NCBI GenBank assembly: GCA_038496445.1
Contig: JALMLS010000167.1
Span: 1-32,750, forward strand
Length of the DNA stretch: 32,750 nt
Source of the DNA: Trichosphaerium sp. ATCC 40318
Lineage: Eukaryota; Discosea; Flabellinia; Trichosidae
Reading direction: 5' to 3'
Part shown: positions 10,623 through 21,393 of the stretch, one piece after another
Numbering within the stretch: the stretch's first letter is position 1
How the letters are laid out: every line of letters begins with the position of its first letter
Notes under the pieces: generated by a model
Databases searched by the model: none
What the model saw: only the letters and a program-made list of their open reading frames with translations
Told to the model about the DNA's origin: nothing
Position numbers and translations under genes: made by a program

Positions 10623-10913
10623 TTCTATTTATTCTGTTTGTGCAAACTGAATTAGTTGTTTGTACGTCAAGATCACTTTGTGCATACTAAAAATGTTGTA
10701 TGAGCTCACGTACACGGCAAACGCCAAAGTAACTTTTATTTGTAAAAGCGTTTTTTTTGAGCTATTATTTTCGGTCATTTCGCGTAATCAAAACTATTTG
10801 GTGACGTTTCTCATGCGTAAGTAATGTGGTTGGGAGGAACTTTGCTTGTTTTATAGTGTAAACTCTACCTTTTGTACTGACACACTCCAATTACATGTAC
10901 ATTAGCTAATAGA

Positions 10914-11054
10914 ATGGTTTTAAGGAATTACAGGTCATTTGTTGTACGAGAGTACGAGACTTTTGGTTTTCACGTAACTGGTAACAAAAACCTAAATCAG
11001 GCACAAGTCACTTTTACTCCCCAAAATTGTACCATCACAAGGTACACGTTATAA
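10914..11054 (+). CDS. Unassigned 46-codon ORF
   Basis: It opens with ATG at 10914 and ends at TAA 11052-11054, with text such as VVREYETFGFHVTGNKNLNQ. The composition is protein-like, but it is short and matches no family I know. A GTACACG donor-like site near the end could extend it by splicing. Confidence 0.2.
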   Translation: MVLRNYRSFVVREYETFGFHVTGNKNLNQAQVTFTPQNCTITRYTL

Positions 11055-11360
11055 ATAACATTAGTAACGATTCTTTGTGCCATGTACAATTAAAAACCCA
11101 AACTAGAAACAAAAGGACGTGTATTAAGCATTTTTAGATGCGTTTAGGGCAGTAGGGATGCTCAAATAGTGTTTCTTTTATCGTTGAACTGATCTTTGTT
11201 TATCGCTGTGTGCTGGGCGGAAAACGTACAGTGACAACGTAACTTGGGATGTAAAACATATGTAGCGTACGCAGGATTCACAAAACAAGGAGCATTGCGT
11301 GTACGAGCTATTGGACTTTGGGTGGATATTGCAAAAGAATTTGCCTATCCCGCCAGATTC

Positions 11361-11399
11361 TATATCGGGTCCGTTGCACGCGTTAAGTCAACCAATGGT
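11361..11399 (+). repeat. Imperfect 40-bp direct repeat, copy B
   Basis: Second copy of the segment at 10303-10342, same orientation, about 1,057 bp away. No gene is adjacent within 100 bp, so a shared promoter role is only a guess. Confidence 0.6.
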
Positions 11400-11503
11400 A
11401 TCGTATTGTTAAGTCACTTGCAGAGATTTAGGCCGTTTAGTTTTTAACGCTTTCGCAGTTGCAACTGACCGAAAAAAAAGTTGATAGCAATGAATGCGAA
11501 TGT

Positions 11504-12940
11504 TTATTGGCCTATTTTAATTGCAGCACTACACAGTCCACCAGAGCAATATTTGCAAGTAGCTTGATCGCAATCAGTATCAACAACACAGTGTGAATTA
11601 CATGGGAGACCAACAGAGCACCTAGAGCTTACACATCTAACACAAATTGTTACAATACACCTTGGTTGATATTAGTGACAGTACTTGGAACACTTTCCAC
11701 CACATGCATTGTTGTTAGAGCAAGGAGCACCACATTGATCGGATGGCTGACATTTACCTTAATCAGACGTTGTTAGAATAGTATTGTATAGTTATGTAAT
11801 GTTACCTTCTTTGCATTGACCACATCCAGTTAAAACTTCATAAAACCGTTTAGAAACACGTGCCATAAAATTTAAAACTAAATAACGTACCACCGTTACA
11901 ATCACTGTTAGAAGAGCATGTATCATTGCAGGCAGTAACACAATGTTGTGAGTTACAAGTAGTACAATGTCCTAAAGATAATACTTAATTTGTACCAAAA
12001 CCAAGACTTGGTGACTCTCGTGACGGCCACGTGTTCTAGTTTGTCGAAAATATTCAAGGAACTTAGTTCCTGTAGGTACCTTGATCTCTACAGTCGCTAT
12101 CAATGAGACAAGTGGAGCCACAACCACCAACTTGGCATCTTTGATCGATACATTGCTTACAAGAAGTACCTAAAGAAAAGTCAAAAAAGTACAACAAAAT
12201 CATCTCAACAAATACTTACCTGGGTACAAACACTGTTGCGCTGTCTCACACACTTCACCGCATTTAGAATAGCACTTATTGTTAACACAAGAGTGACAGA
12301 CGGCTAGAAATTCACAAATTAAAACAAACTTTCAAGTTTGTGAAAAAAAGATCCGGCAGAAGTTCTTAAAACGTACATCCATAGCAGTCTAGGTCTGTAT
12401 CACAGTAGCTGAAGCAGTTACCTCTTCCTTGGCACTTTGTGTTTCCAGGAGTGCCTAGAATAGCGTTAAAACATTACCATTTGAACCCCAAAGCTTTAAA
12501 AACTAGGTTCTTAGCGTACCTCTGCAAACAGGACAACTTCCGTTTTGCGCGCAGTCTGTACCGACTAAACAAGAAGAACCACATGGTAGACCAGCGCCAC
12601 AACGACCTATACAATGATTAATACGCTAATAACTTCTCTTTGGAGTATTCTAGTTGTTTTAAATGTCGTACCATTGTCAAGACACTTGGAGCAACGGTAG
12701 TCGTCTTCACAGTCTTAATAGTCGTGTTAGAGTGTAAAATAAGCTAGTTTAACCAAGTTTATGAGGTACCGTTGTTATTTGAGCAGAAGCCACCGCATCC
12801 ACTCGCGTCTACGTTAACAAAAGGTTAGTTTCTCGATGGTAGTTTCTGTGTCCCACAAAAAAGTTCAATCACGTGCCTGTTGATTGAAGGGATAGTAAAG
12901 CGATTAATACTACAGCAAGGCAGGTATAATGAAGAAACAT
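11504..12940 (-). CDS. Secreted cysteine-rich modular protein
   Basis: The start at 12940 opens a signal peptide (MFLHYTCLAVVLIALLSLQ). After it, about ten exons encode repeated Cys modules with spacing near C-x2-C-x4-C-x4/5-C-x3-C-x5/6-D-C: CGGFCSNN, DCEDDYRCSKCLDNG, CGAGLPCGSSCLVGTDCAQ, CVNNKCYSKCGEVCE, CKQCIDQRCQVGGCGSTCLI, CTTCNSQHC, CQPSDQCGAPC and CSVGLPCNSHCVVDTDCDQ. The gene ends SGGLCSAAIKIGQ, with no membrane helix or GPI-like tail, so the product is probably secreted and disulfide-bonded. I do not recognise a named family; the module loosely resembles EGF/EB-type knots. Nine of ten introns are in phase 1, and the first (12809-12876) is GC-AG (donor G|GCACGTG). Function unknown. Confidence 0.75.
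12809..12876 (-). other. GC-AG intron after the signal-peptide exon
   Basis: The signal-peptide frame ends ...LQST plus G and must join DASGCGGFC in phase 1. The boundary is G|GCACGTG at 12876 and ACGTAG ending at 12809. It is the common local donor GTACGT with T changed to C at position 2. Confidence 0.7.
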
Positions 12941-12967
12941 GTCAAATGTAATCTGTTTATTGTTGAA

Positions 12968-13280
12968 ATGAGTTTAAGTAAGCTCAGTTTCTTGTTCAGC
13001 GAATTCAAGAAAGTTACTGAGGTCACAAGAGCAAGCAATTCAGTGTTGTAGGAAGTCTATTTATCGTATCACCAGGCATGCTTTTCTCCTTTAAGTTGAC
13101 TCATACTCCACAATGATAGAGTTGTTGCAAGTTTAAATTAACTTCGTTTATTCTCGAACCAACAAAGAACAATTGTATCTTGAAGAATGTTCAGTGCCTG
13201 TGCTTGATTGTGCGTTTCTCAATATACCAATTGGAAGTAAGAGACTCAAAGTATTCCAGGAGTTATTGATTCATGCTTAA
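12968..13280 (+). CDS. Possible small spliced gene, uncertain
   Basis: A plus-strand exon with coding character ends at TAA about 13280 (QLYLEECSVPVLDCAFLNIP, then LKVFQELLIHA). It joins upstream in frame by 13100-13150 introns to MLFSFKVVAK. Another open stretch from ATG 12968 contains a GTAAGC..TTCAG pair of 22 nt. I could not build one consistent model, and the ATG would sit only 27 bp from the divergent Cys-rich gene start. No family recognised. Confidence 0.25.
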
Positions 13281-13319
13281 AGGATTGAACTTAGGTTTAT
13301 TACAAATACAATCCGGCAT

Positions 13320-14586
13320 TCAAAAAGACATATCAATCTTGCTTATACAGTTAGATTTATGAACAAAATACAAAGCATCTCCATGCCATATTGGACTTAG
13401 TATGTTAACAATGCCAACCATTGGAATCTTTACCAAATCTTTTGTCTCAATGAACAAACAATACAAGCTATGATCATTGTAATGCGTTTCTTTATCATTA
13501 ACAAAAAGTAAACATCCTAACAGATTGTTAATGACCAAGCTTAGTGTTCACTCTTCTGCCTGTTGGTACCTTTGGAATAACAAAACTTCCTTGCAACAAA
13601 ATCAGGAAGCTTGTAGAAGAGCTCTGTTACAAAGTCTTTGTTTGTTTTATAAATGGAGCTACCACAAACAAAGTAGATGTTTTCATTGTTGTCAACTACA
13701 ATCCAAGAAGTAGGTGCTTTGTTGTTATCTGAAGCAATGATTTGACAGTGTAAAGGTGCCACATTTGGCATTTGAGGGTGTTTTATATATTCCAGCTGGA
13801 AACCATTATGATTAGTAAAGAAAACATGTCCGTGAGCAATTGCAACTGCTCCAATAGCGTTGATTTTATTGCTGTCCTTTTTTATTAACTGTTTGAGCTC
13901 TTCAGACTGACTGTCTATGTATACTATTCCCTAAAAATGCAATGAGAATTACAATAAGCAAACTAGAATTTTCAAGTCTTTTTGCTTGTCATGCGAACAA
14001 TAGCGGAGCACATACCCTGTATCCACTATTGACAATAAATATGTTATTCCATTTATCTACTGTAGTGACACAAGTAAATCCGAGGTTACCAGCAGTGGCT
14101 TTGAATGTGCTAACTTTATTTGTTTTAATGCACAACTTGCGTATCGAATGGTTATCACTGATAATGAGCTTAAACAAGTAACATGAGTTGTGGAAAACAT
14201 AGAAGAAACCTCAAATGCGGATTCAGATGCGTACATCACCCATATTATCAACAGTCACGTAATTAATGTGTTTAAACATGGCAGATTTGAGCGCATCACC
14301 TACATCCATCAAATCATGTAAAACCCAACTAGTATCCATTTTTGTACCATCTTGGTGTCCATATTCATAGCCACCTCCTGCTACTCTGGTTACCTTGTGG
14401 TTACTCTTCAGGAACTAATTTGGACAAAATAAGCGTAGAAATGAGTGAGGAACTGTACTTTGTATAGCGGCATGATTCAGCAATAAACGTAAACAAAGAA
14501 CACGTGAGCATGGTGTTTCTTAGATACGATGGGCTGTTAGCATACTCAATGATGTAAAGTAGTATTTCAGGAGGTAACTGTTCCAT
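13320..14586 (-). CDS. F-box protein with NHL-type beta-propeller
   Basis: Five exons (14416-14586, 14235-14393, 14016-14168, 13570-13930, 13320-13516) give 346 residues ending in TGA. The N-terminus, MEQLPPEILLYIIEYANSPS, is a clear F-box helix pair, so the protein likely docks on Skp1 in an SCF ubiquitin ligase. The rest has propeller strands of NHL type: VTRVAGGGYEYGHQDG, DNHSIRKLCIKTNKVSTF, VTTVDKWNNIFIVNSG and IVVDNNENIYFVCGSSIYK ('D..G.iyV.D....I.K' pattern). The propeller would be the substrate-binding part; the substrate is unknown. The join between exons 1 and 2 uses a 22-nt intron. The gene shares a 173-bp divergent upstream region with the small membrane protein at 14760. Confidence 0.8.
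14394..14415 (-). other. 22-nt GT-AG intron
   Basis: Exon 1 ends ...LSKL in phase 0 before GTTCCT. The NHL repeat text VTRVAGGGYEYG resumes in a different frame right after CACAAG. Removal of exactly 22 nt restores the frame. Unspliced, the frame stops at TAA four codons later. Confidence 0.65.
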
Positions 14587-14759
14587 TCGCTAACCCTATA
14601 TTTCTGTATGCAACGCTAAAGTCAAATAAAGTAATTATCACGTGATACTAAAACTCGTTATCTTGTACCTCTCTAACATATATCTGGACGTTACGGAACT
14701 TGTCACTCGTGTATTTATACGTACTTCACGAGCTGACATGTACTTTGTGGGTTGATATT
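14587..14759. promoter_or_regulatory. Divergent upstream region with TCACGTGA palindrome
   Basis: These 173 bp separate the starts of the F-box/NHL gene (minus) and the small membrane-protein gene (plus), so both promoters must be here. An 8-bp perfect palindrome, TCACGTGA, sits at 14638-14645. It contains the CACGTG core bound by bHLH and bZIP factors in other eukaryotes; its use here is inference. Confidence 0.4.
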
Positions 14760-15009
14760 ATGCTTAACTCAGTTGAACGAGATGAAAATGTACAAAAATC
14801 AGATGAGAAAAAAAACAAGAAAGGCATCATATAACCAGTACCACTCACAGTACAATATTGTTTTAGCTAACAAAGCTACAACAAAAAGAGAACAGATGGA
14901 CGGTATTGTCTCTCGCCTTCGTGTATTCATGCGATTAACCGTCAGAAACATAATTGCTTTATTTATGAGCTTAGCAATGTTGGCTTATTGTTTATTTACT
15001 AAGGTTTAG
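14760..15009 (+). CDS. 62-residue tail-anchored-like membrane protein
   Basis: Two exons (14760-14789 and 14851-15009) joined over a GTACAA..CTCACAG intron in phase 0 give MLNSVERDENYNIVLANKAT, a basic stretch with TKREQMDGIVSRLR, then one hydrophobic helix (IIALFMSLAMLAYCLF) and a two-residue tail ending in TAG. One C-terminal helix with a short lumenal end suits a tail-anchored ER or mitochondrial protein, like RAMP4/SERP or Sec61-beta-sized subunits, but no motif fixes the family. Its stop codon overlaps the stop of the convergent RCC1 gene. Confidence 0.5.
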
Positions 15010-17506
15010 ACTGCTAATTTAGTACTCAGGCTAAGAGGCGTTCCAAACAATGCAACGAATCCTCCCTCACAAAACCCAATATTTTGTACTCCTACACGTT
15101 GCTGAGTGAGACAAAAGTTGTGGATTGGTTTTTTTTGGAAAAGTACCTGAAAGTCTTCTACACTTCTCCGCAAGTGGCATACGATCACCCCATCTCCAAA
15201 CTATTTTCTGTAAGTTGCTGGTAACAAATACATCTAAACGTACCTTGTCCAAGAGCCGAAACTACCACGACAGTATGTCTGTGAGCAAACACTTTAGCAA
15301 TACTATCATTTGGTTCCAAGTTAAGAATAACAACTTCTTGTACTGCTTCAGCAGTATTGTTGGTCGATTGATTTGCTATAACAGGGCCACGTATACCATC
15401 ACCAACTAAATGCGGTTAAAAGAAGAGGATACTTGTGATTGTGCTTAAACATACGTGTGCAGCTACCAAGTTGGCCTTTGCTGTTAGCACCAAAAGTGTA
15501 AACGCTTCCATCTGAGCACAAAATAACAGCAAAATCAATACCACATGCAGCCTTAATGATTTTCTTATCTGGAATAGAAAACTCTGTAAACGAAGCATAT
15601 TTGGGGTCGTCATCTTCAGTAAGATCGAATAGTTTACCATGGTAGTAGGCAGTTCCTTGTTGAAAAAAAGAAGTAAGAAAAAAAACAAGAAAACAACTAG
15701 CGTTTACCTGTTGATGTGACTGCAATAAAGTTATATGGTCCAGCAGCTATATACACAAACTTGCTTGAACCCGTGGTTTCTTTTCCAGATACCATGGTTG
15801 GATAAGGAGGATACTTAAAGTCAAAAAGTTCAGTTTCTTTCGGCACAGAGCACACTTCACCCCAAAGATAAAGAGCTCCTTTAAAAAGAATTTAACCAAT
15901 GTGAACGGAATATAATAACATACCAGTACTATCCAATGCAATAACAAATCCTTCTCCACATGAGAAATCAACAATAGAAGTATAGAGAAGAGACTTGAAG
16001 AACATTAAAAATACAAACAAATTGCAACTTGAGGAGACGTACTTGTACTAGCCTTGGAGCATATGCTGGCTGATAACCAGCATGTCCAAGTGCCCCAGTA
16101 TCATTCATACCCTTTTTTGATTTAGTAAAAAAGTCACGTGATGTAAAACCAGCAGACGTACACAAGTATAGAGATTTCCAGAAGTGCTCAACAATACAGA
16201 AAACAAAATCTTCGTTGTGATGAAAGTTGATGATCCTACTTTGCAAATACCTTCAAGAGGTATACTTTCTAGAATACACTCATGTTCCCTAACATGACTT
16301 CCCCAAGTACCAACACGGCCAGTATGGTCACAACATATAACATGATGTAGGTTATTCAACCTGACCAAATACGCAATAGAGTTACTATCTGCAGGCTGGT
16401 GAAGCAAACTAGTAGGTGTTTGAATAAACGAAACTGCTCCACCTTTTAATTTTTCTCGGTAAAATGATAGTGTTCCTGGTAATCTATTGACTGTATGATC
16501 CGAATACAACGGTGGATAGAAATAAACTCCATAGCGTGTAAAAATACGGATGAAACAAGGAGGTTTTGAATCTAAGTCAATGTCAAAAAAAAAAAGAGAC
16601 TTAACTTGTTTTATAGGTACCTTCGTCATCATAAACACCAATTACACCAAGTCCACTCATCCCATAAAATATGTCTTTAATATTGCCTATTAAATATTTA
16701 ATCATTTCAAACTACAAAAAGGGGTAGAAGTTACATGCCTGTTGGGATTACTAGTTTTGTTTCATTTGCTGGAAAAACATATTTCGTCTTCTCGTCACCG
16801 CCTCTCCTACCTTGAGAGTGTGATATTTCATCCTTACTTACATTATAATGTATAACTAAGTCGTCTCCCCTCTTAACATGAGGAGGGATAGCATAATACC
16901 GATCAGTTATTGACAAAATAGTAAACTCGTCTTTTAAAGCAAACCAAGAACTTGGAACTAATATCGAGTTTTTGTTGCTGTAGTTGCATACTGCATAATA
17001 ATTAATTAGCTTGGCGATTAAAGAAGTTCTCAGCAACAATGTATAACATCACAAAGGAGTTGTGCGCCGTTTGTTAAACGTACCATATTTTATCCAAGCT
17101 CTAACTTCAAAACTATCGTGAGGGTATGATTCATCTTGGATTACATTAAAGTTATCAGGTGGTTTTACGTATTCTAGTTGCATCGGATTAAACAATCTTT
17201 CGCGGTATGCTTCTCCTTGTCCTTTATCATATACAATAGGTATAGGAACAGGAGTATAGAATACATTACTACCAACAGAGTAAGAGAAAAGAAAAAAAAA
17301 CGCAAACAAACAGGACATACCGATTACTCTCAATGTCTCCAGGGAAGGGATATTGATGATAAGCAACCCTAAATTGATATACCCTTTGATTTTTGTGAGT
17401 TTAAAAAGCTAAGTTACTAGCGCGCAGAGATATAGTACCAGTGCAAAATGAGTCTGACTTTTGCTTCTTTGTGGAATATAATTGTCAAGATATTTACAAT
17501 AATCAT
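15006..17506 (-). CDS. RCC1-repeat protein with N-terminal hydrophobic segment
   Basis: Thirteen exons give 613 residues (17439-17506, 17321-17368, 17084-17268, 16739-16990, 16621-16686, 16162-16571, 16043-16111, 15924-15993, 15708-15878, 15455-15655, 15244-15405, 15147-15200, 15006-15091). The N-terminus (MIIVNILTIIF...) is hydrophobic, either a signal or anchor. The next about 160 residues match nothing I know. The C-terminal two thirds are RCC1-type propeller blades: DHTGRVGTWGSH, GMNDTGALGHAG, VDFSCGEGFVIALDSTG, AACGIDFAVILCSDGSVYTF followed by GANSKGQLG, and VVVVSALGQVWRWGD. RCC1 folds act as exchange factors or binding scaffolds; no catalytic domain is fused. Exons 4 and 5 are joined by a proposed GC-AG intron (16687-16738). 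If it is not used, the locus is two genes only 25 bp apart (stop 16731-16733, ATG 16705), which seems less likely. Confidence 0.75.
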
Positions 17507-17539
17507 TATTATTGGGTCATGACTGTAATTTCTCGTTAA

Positions 17540-20500
17540 TTAAACATAAAAAAACCGTTGACCAAACCTTGTATTATCCCAAGAAAAGGCCTCTTTACCG
17601 TATATCAAGGGAAAGTCTAAGAAAAAAATGAGAAAGTAACTGTGAAACAAACGTTATGTTACTTGAAGAATGTTTGATGCCATAAAGAGCCTGCATTAAA
17701 TATTTTGTCGCTTCTTCATATTTCTAAGTTATATAAGTAGGTAGCACTATTAAAAAACCACATACCCTTTCTTGAAAAAACGCCATACCACGAACAAGAA
17801 AATAACGAATAAAAATGCCAACTGGTATTTGAGGTCCCTCTGTTGATTGTTGTATAGTAACAAGAGCTTTGTTCGCAGTTTCAACTAACGTATCTGAAGA
17901 TACACCTTCTTTGAGGGCATCTAAAACCGCATCAAAAGCCAAGTACATAACATGGGACTACCTTCCAATATTTTAGCCAAAGTACCGCCGGCTTGGTTGT
18001 TAATGGATTCTTGAACTCCTTCTTGTGAGCCTATTTTTGGTCCTTTCACTGTGGCGTTGATTGATACTATGTCTTCAATTTCAAACGGTTGTGTTTTCTC
18101 AAAGAGATTAGGATCAGATACTAACGCCTCCTTCTTTTCGAAGCGTATCTGGATACCAATCTTTTCTTCAAGCGTCTAAATATATTAACATTACTTAACC
18201 TTTACACTTGAAATGTACATTGAGGAGGGAGTTTTTATTAATGGAAGACCTACGAAGTTATAAGATACTGTATATAGTAATATCTCACCTCATATCATAC
18301 TTTCCAAGACCTTCGTCTTGGTCTAATGGAGAGCCAATCTAATACAATTTCAGAAAAAACAGTTGTAAATAAATGGCAAGTCACGCACTTGTGCGTATTT
18401 CAACATGATTTGAAGCTTTAAAACTTCTCTCCACAGAACATCAGCAGCTTTGTGGTGACCAAATACAAGGTTGAGTATACTCACAACCTTTTCAGTAACA
18501 CAACTGTCACTTAAGTCAGGGAGAGCACGAAAGTGCCTTAGAGTCATATTTTTAATACAACGTGCAGCCATTTCGGCTAGTATAAGGCTGTAAATAATAA
18601 ATTAGCAAACAGCGGTAACACAAACGGAAAAATACTTAAAATAAATAACCTACAGTCCGAGGCCAATGTGCTTCTCGGAAAGCCAAAAAAAAACAAAATA
18701 AATGTTACTTAAAAACCTGTTCGTAGCTGTTTGTCATGTACCTAGAAGTTTGAAAAATAGAAATACGAGAACGCAAAAGACCCAAGTATCTTAAATTAAT
18801 ACCATGTTCATGCATATGTTTTACGATGTCCTCACTCGAAGTAAAGACAATTTCATGTGATTCTATTTTGTGCACTAATCTACAGTGGTTGTTAGACCTA
18901 CCAACTAGTTTTTAATCTATAGCGTACTCTCCAATTTTCTCTTGTCTCATGAAGGTTGTAGCTTCAAATACTTCTGGATCATTCACTGCTTTATCATGCG
19001 AGCCAAAGTTTGTACACTAAACCGAAAAAAGTAAGAATAAAAGATTCAAAAACCGGATTTCTTTCAATGAGGACATACAGCATCAGAACTAAGAGGTTTT
19101 TTGTAATTTATAACAAGTTCTGGACGTGTTTGATAGTAAAGTGATCTGCCAGAAAGACTGTAGAGCATTAGAATTAGGTAGGTATCAAGTAAACAACAAA
19201 CGGACCCAAAGACCAAATACACATCACCATAAATAGGCTGTCCCGCTATTATAGATACTACTCTATTTAAGGGGGTTTCTGTATCTATTAATAGAAATAA
19301 GTTTAGAGGTTGTGGGAAACGCTAATATGACTGTACCATTGTCACCAATGATCACTCCTTCGGAAATTTTTATCACTTTTTTATTTTTCAACAGATTTTT
19401 GATTCTTCTAAAGACAGTGTTAAGGTTAAGTTATTAAGCTCCTAATCATATCCATAGTAACATACGGGATACTTAGATCATGAACAAACATTTTTTGATC
19501 ATGTTTTACTTCAACAACTAAAGCAGCATGTTTAGTTGCAGTGAAAAAAAAGCCAAACAGCTTACCGTTTCTGTACCCACAAGTGTGCTCGGGTGGAAAT
19601 ACTCTTGCAGTATCTAGTACATAATAACATCCATCTTTACCAAGATGTACTTCAATATCACATGGAGCAGCTAGCAAGACCTTTTGCTTTGAAACCGTAT
19701 GCTCCTTAATATTTAAATGTATTGCACACTGCTTCATTATTTGAGCTACTTTAGGATCAAACATACACGTCTTCCCTGCATCATCTACAACTTGTATTAA
19801 TTTCACTGTATCTAATTTTCACGTGCTAGATCCATAAAGAAGTGTTGATGTGGTATCTATGGGTAACAACGGTGCTGCAAGCAAACGGTAGCCTCTGAAA
19901 AAAAAAGTCATTAAAGTAACTTTCGTTTTATTTTGACGTACTTGTAATCAATGGTGATTAACAGGGGCACTCGTAATTTTCCTGGTAGTTTGTATTGCAT
20001 AACTACATTACGATACGCTTCCAATCCAATTAATTCAAGATTTGCTAAAAGAAGTATCACAGCGTCAGTATTCCAACCAAATATGAAACAACGCACAAAC
20101 TTTTTTAGCAAATCCATCATTATCATAGAGACCATGGGTGTCAATACAGAATTTGAAGAAAATCCTGATACCTATTATGTATGAGACATATTTAGGATAA
20201 TAATTACTTACTATATACTTCTCTCCACCTGCTACACCACCTTGAAAAATCTTGAGTTTACAAAAAAAAAATCACAAAGTACTAACCAACGTTCACTGGT
20301 TGTATACTTCTCATATTTGGAGGCTTTTTATACTCATTTATTATAGTGCACCCAATTTCTTTTGCTCTAATATTAAACGCTTCAACAATTGAAGCTAGCT
20401 CTACGAAATCAGCAGCATCAACAGCATCTTGAAAGAGAGTGTTCCAGTTGTAAACACCTACAATTAACAAAAAAACTTTAGCTATTCGGTTGGATGACTA

Positions 20501-21261
20501 CCAAAAATTACAATAGCTCCTAGAGGAGTTACACTAATTCGTAGGTAACAAAAAACATATATAATACATACTAACACTTATCACAAACTGACGAAAATAT
20601 CGTACCTCCTTTCTTATATTTTTCTTCTTTTTGTGAATAATTTTTAATATCGCTTGCAGTATCGCTTGTGTTATCTTTTATAGCCTCAGGATTTGTATCC
20701 TTAAATTCATTCGTATATCCTTGAATATTGGAAGGTATAGTATACGCCTTTTAAAACAAGTTAAAGAGGGTGAAAACAAGCCAAAACGTCAAGTCCAAAA
20801 AAAAATTAACCGCATTACGCACTGTGGAGTAATTGACTTGAGTATCATCCGAAACATCTTCCTCCGTGCCGTAGAAGCCCAATTTGGCCATATTTAGTGT
20901 ATAAACGTATGCTGTTGGGTCTTCAGGTAAAGACGCTCCAGAGTTCTCTACATAGTAGTATTCTGCCTCCAAATTGGCGTTTAGCCTCTTTAAAGTAATT
21001 AAACAGTGTATAAGTAGGTATAATGGTACGAACTTCGACATTAGCATCGCTGACGCTATATTGTGGTGCTGAACAGTATCCTGACTTGTTTTCGTTTAAT
21101 TCTTCTGTAACGTCTTCATTTTCCTTCCATGGATTCAAAAACCACTTAAATAGCCCGCTGTCATCTCCTTGACGCCTTCGCTTTGGGCCTCGGCCAGGTG
21201 TAAAATAGGTTACGCCACCATGCGCACCTCCTCCCAAATTTACCCTGTGACCACTTCTCAT
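17540..21261 (-). CDS. CLU-domain protein (CluA/CLUH-like)
   Basis: CLU proteins bind mRNAs for mitochondrial proteins and affect mitochondrial distribution. Here about 22 short exons follow ATG 21261. An unmatched, charged N-terminal 150 residues is followed by CLU motifs in order: VYNWNTLFQDAVDAADF, GGVAGGEKYIV, FFKFCIDTHGLYDNDGFAKK, LELIGLEAYRNVV, LRVPLLITIDYKGYRLLAA, TLLYGS, PCDIEVHLGKDGCYYVLDTA followed by RVFPPE, SLYYQTRPELVINY with PLSSDA, and HEHGINLRYLG then LAEMAARCIKNM. A TPR-like end (YEEATKYLMQALYG) closes it. The typical CLU-N ubiquitin-like part is not visible. An in-frame TGA at 19819-19821 is removed only if a 15- or 21-nt GC-AG intron is used. Two stops are possible: TAA at 17540-17542 if a last intron from GTAACA is spliced, or TAA at 17595-17597 if not. 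Confidence 0.75.
19806..19826 (-). other. Proposed tiny GC-AG intron over an in-frame TGA
   Basis: Between the CLU motifs TLLYGS and DDAGKTCMFDPKV the frame meets TGA. No GT-AG pair removes it in frame. A donor GCACGTGA at 19826, the same 8 bases as the GC donor in the Cys-rich gene, with acceptor ACAG (21 nt, ending 19806) or TTAG (15 nt, ending 19812) does. A sequence error or a broken gene are the alternatives. Confidence 0.35.
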
Positions 21262-21393
21262 AAGTTTACGAAGTAGTTGTAAGCTTGGTGAATGCCTAGC
21301 CGAAGATGGAAAGTGGAGACTACTTTACTAAACGTTTGATGAACGACTTAATTTGTACAAAATTTCCCTTCTGAGTTTACAACGAGTGGGTTT

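Larger units (their letters stand above)
10270..11503. other. Gene-poor interval between eEF1B and the Cys-rich gene
   Basis: About 1.2 kb with no gene I can name. It holds one imperfect 40-bp direct repeat, two short unassigned plus-strand ORFs (listed separately), and an open plus-strand frame from about 11244 to 11447 with no ATG near its start and no family resemblance. The upstream region of eEF1B (minus strand, from 10270 on) lies here. No tRNA or transposon signature was seen. Confidence 0.4.

Noticed and set aside
11244-11447. 67-codon open frame on the plus strand
   Set aside because: No ATG near the start, no family pattern, and part of it is the 40-bp repeat.
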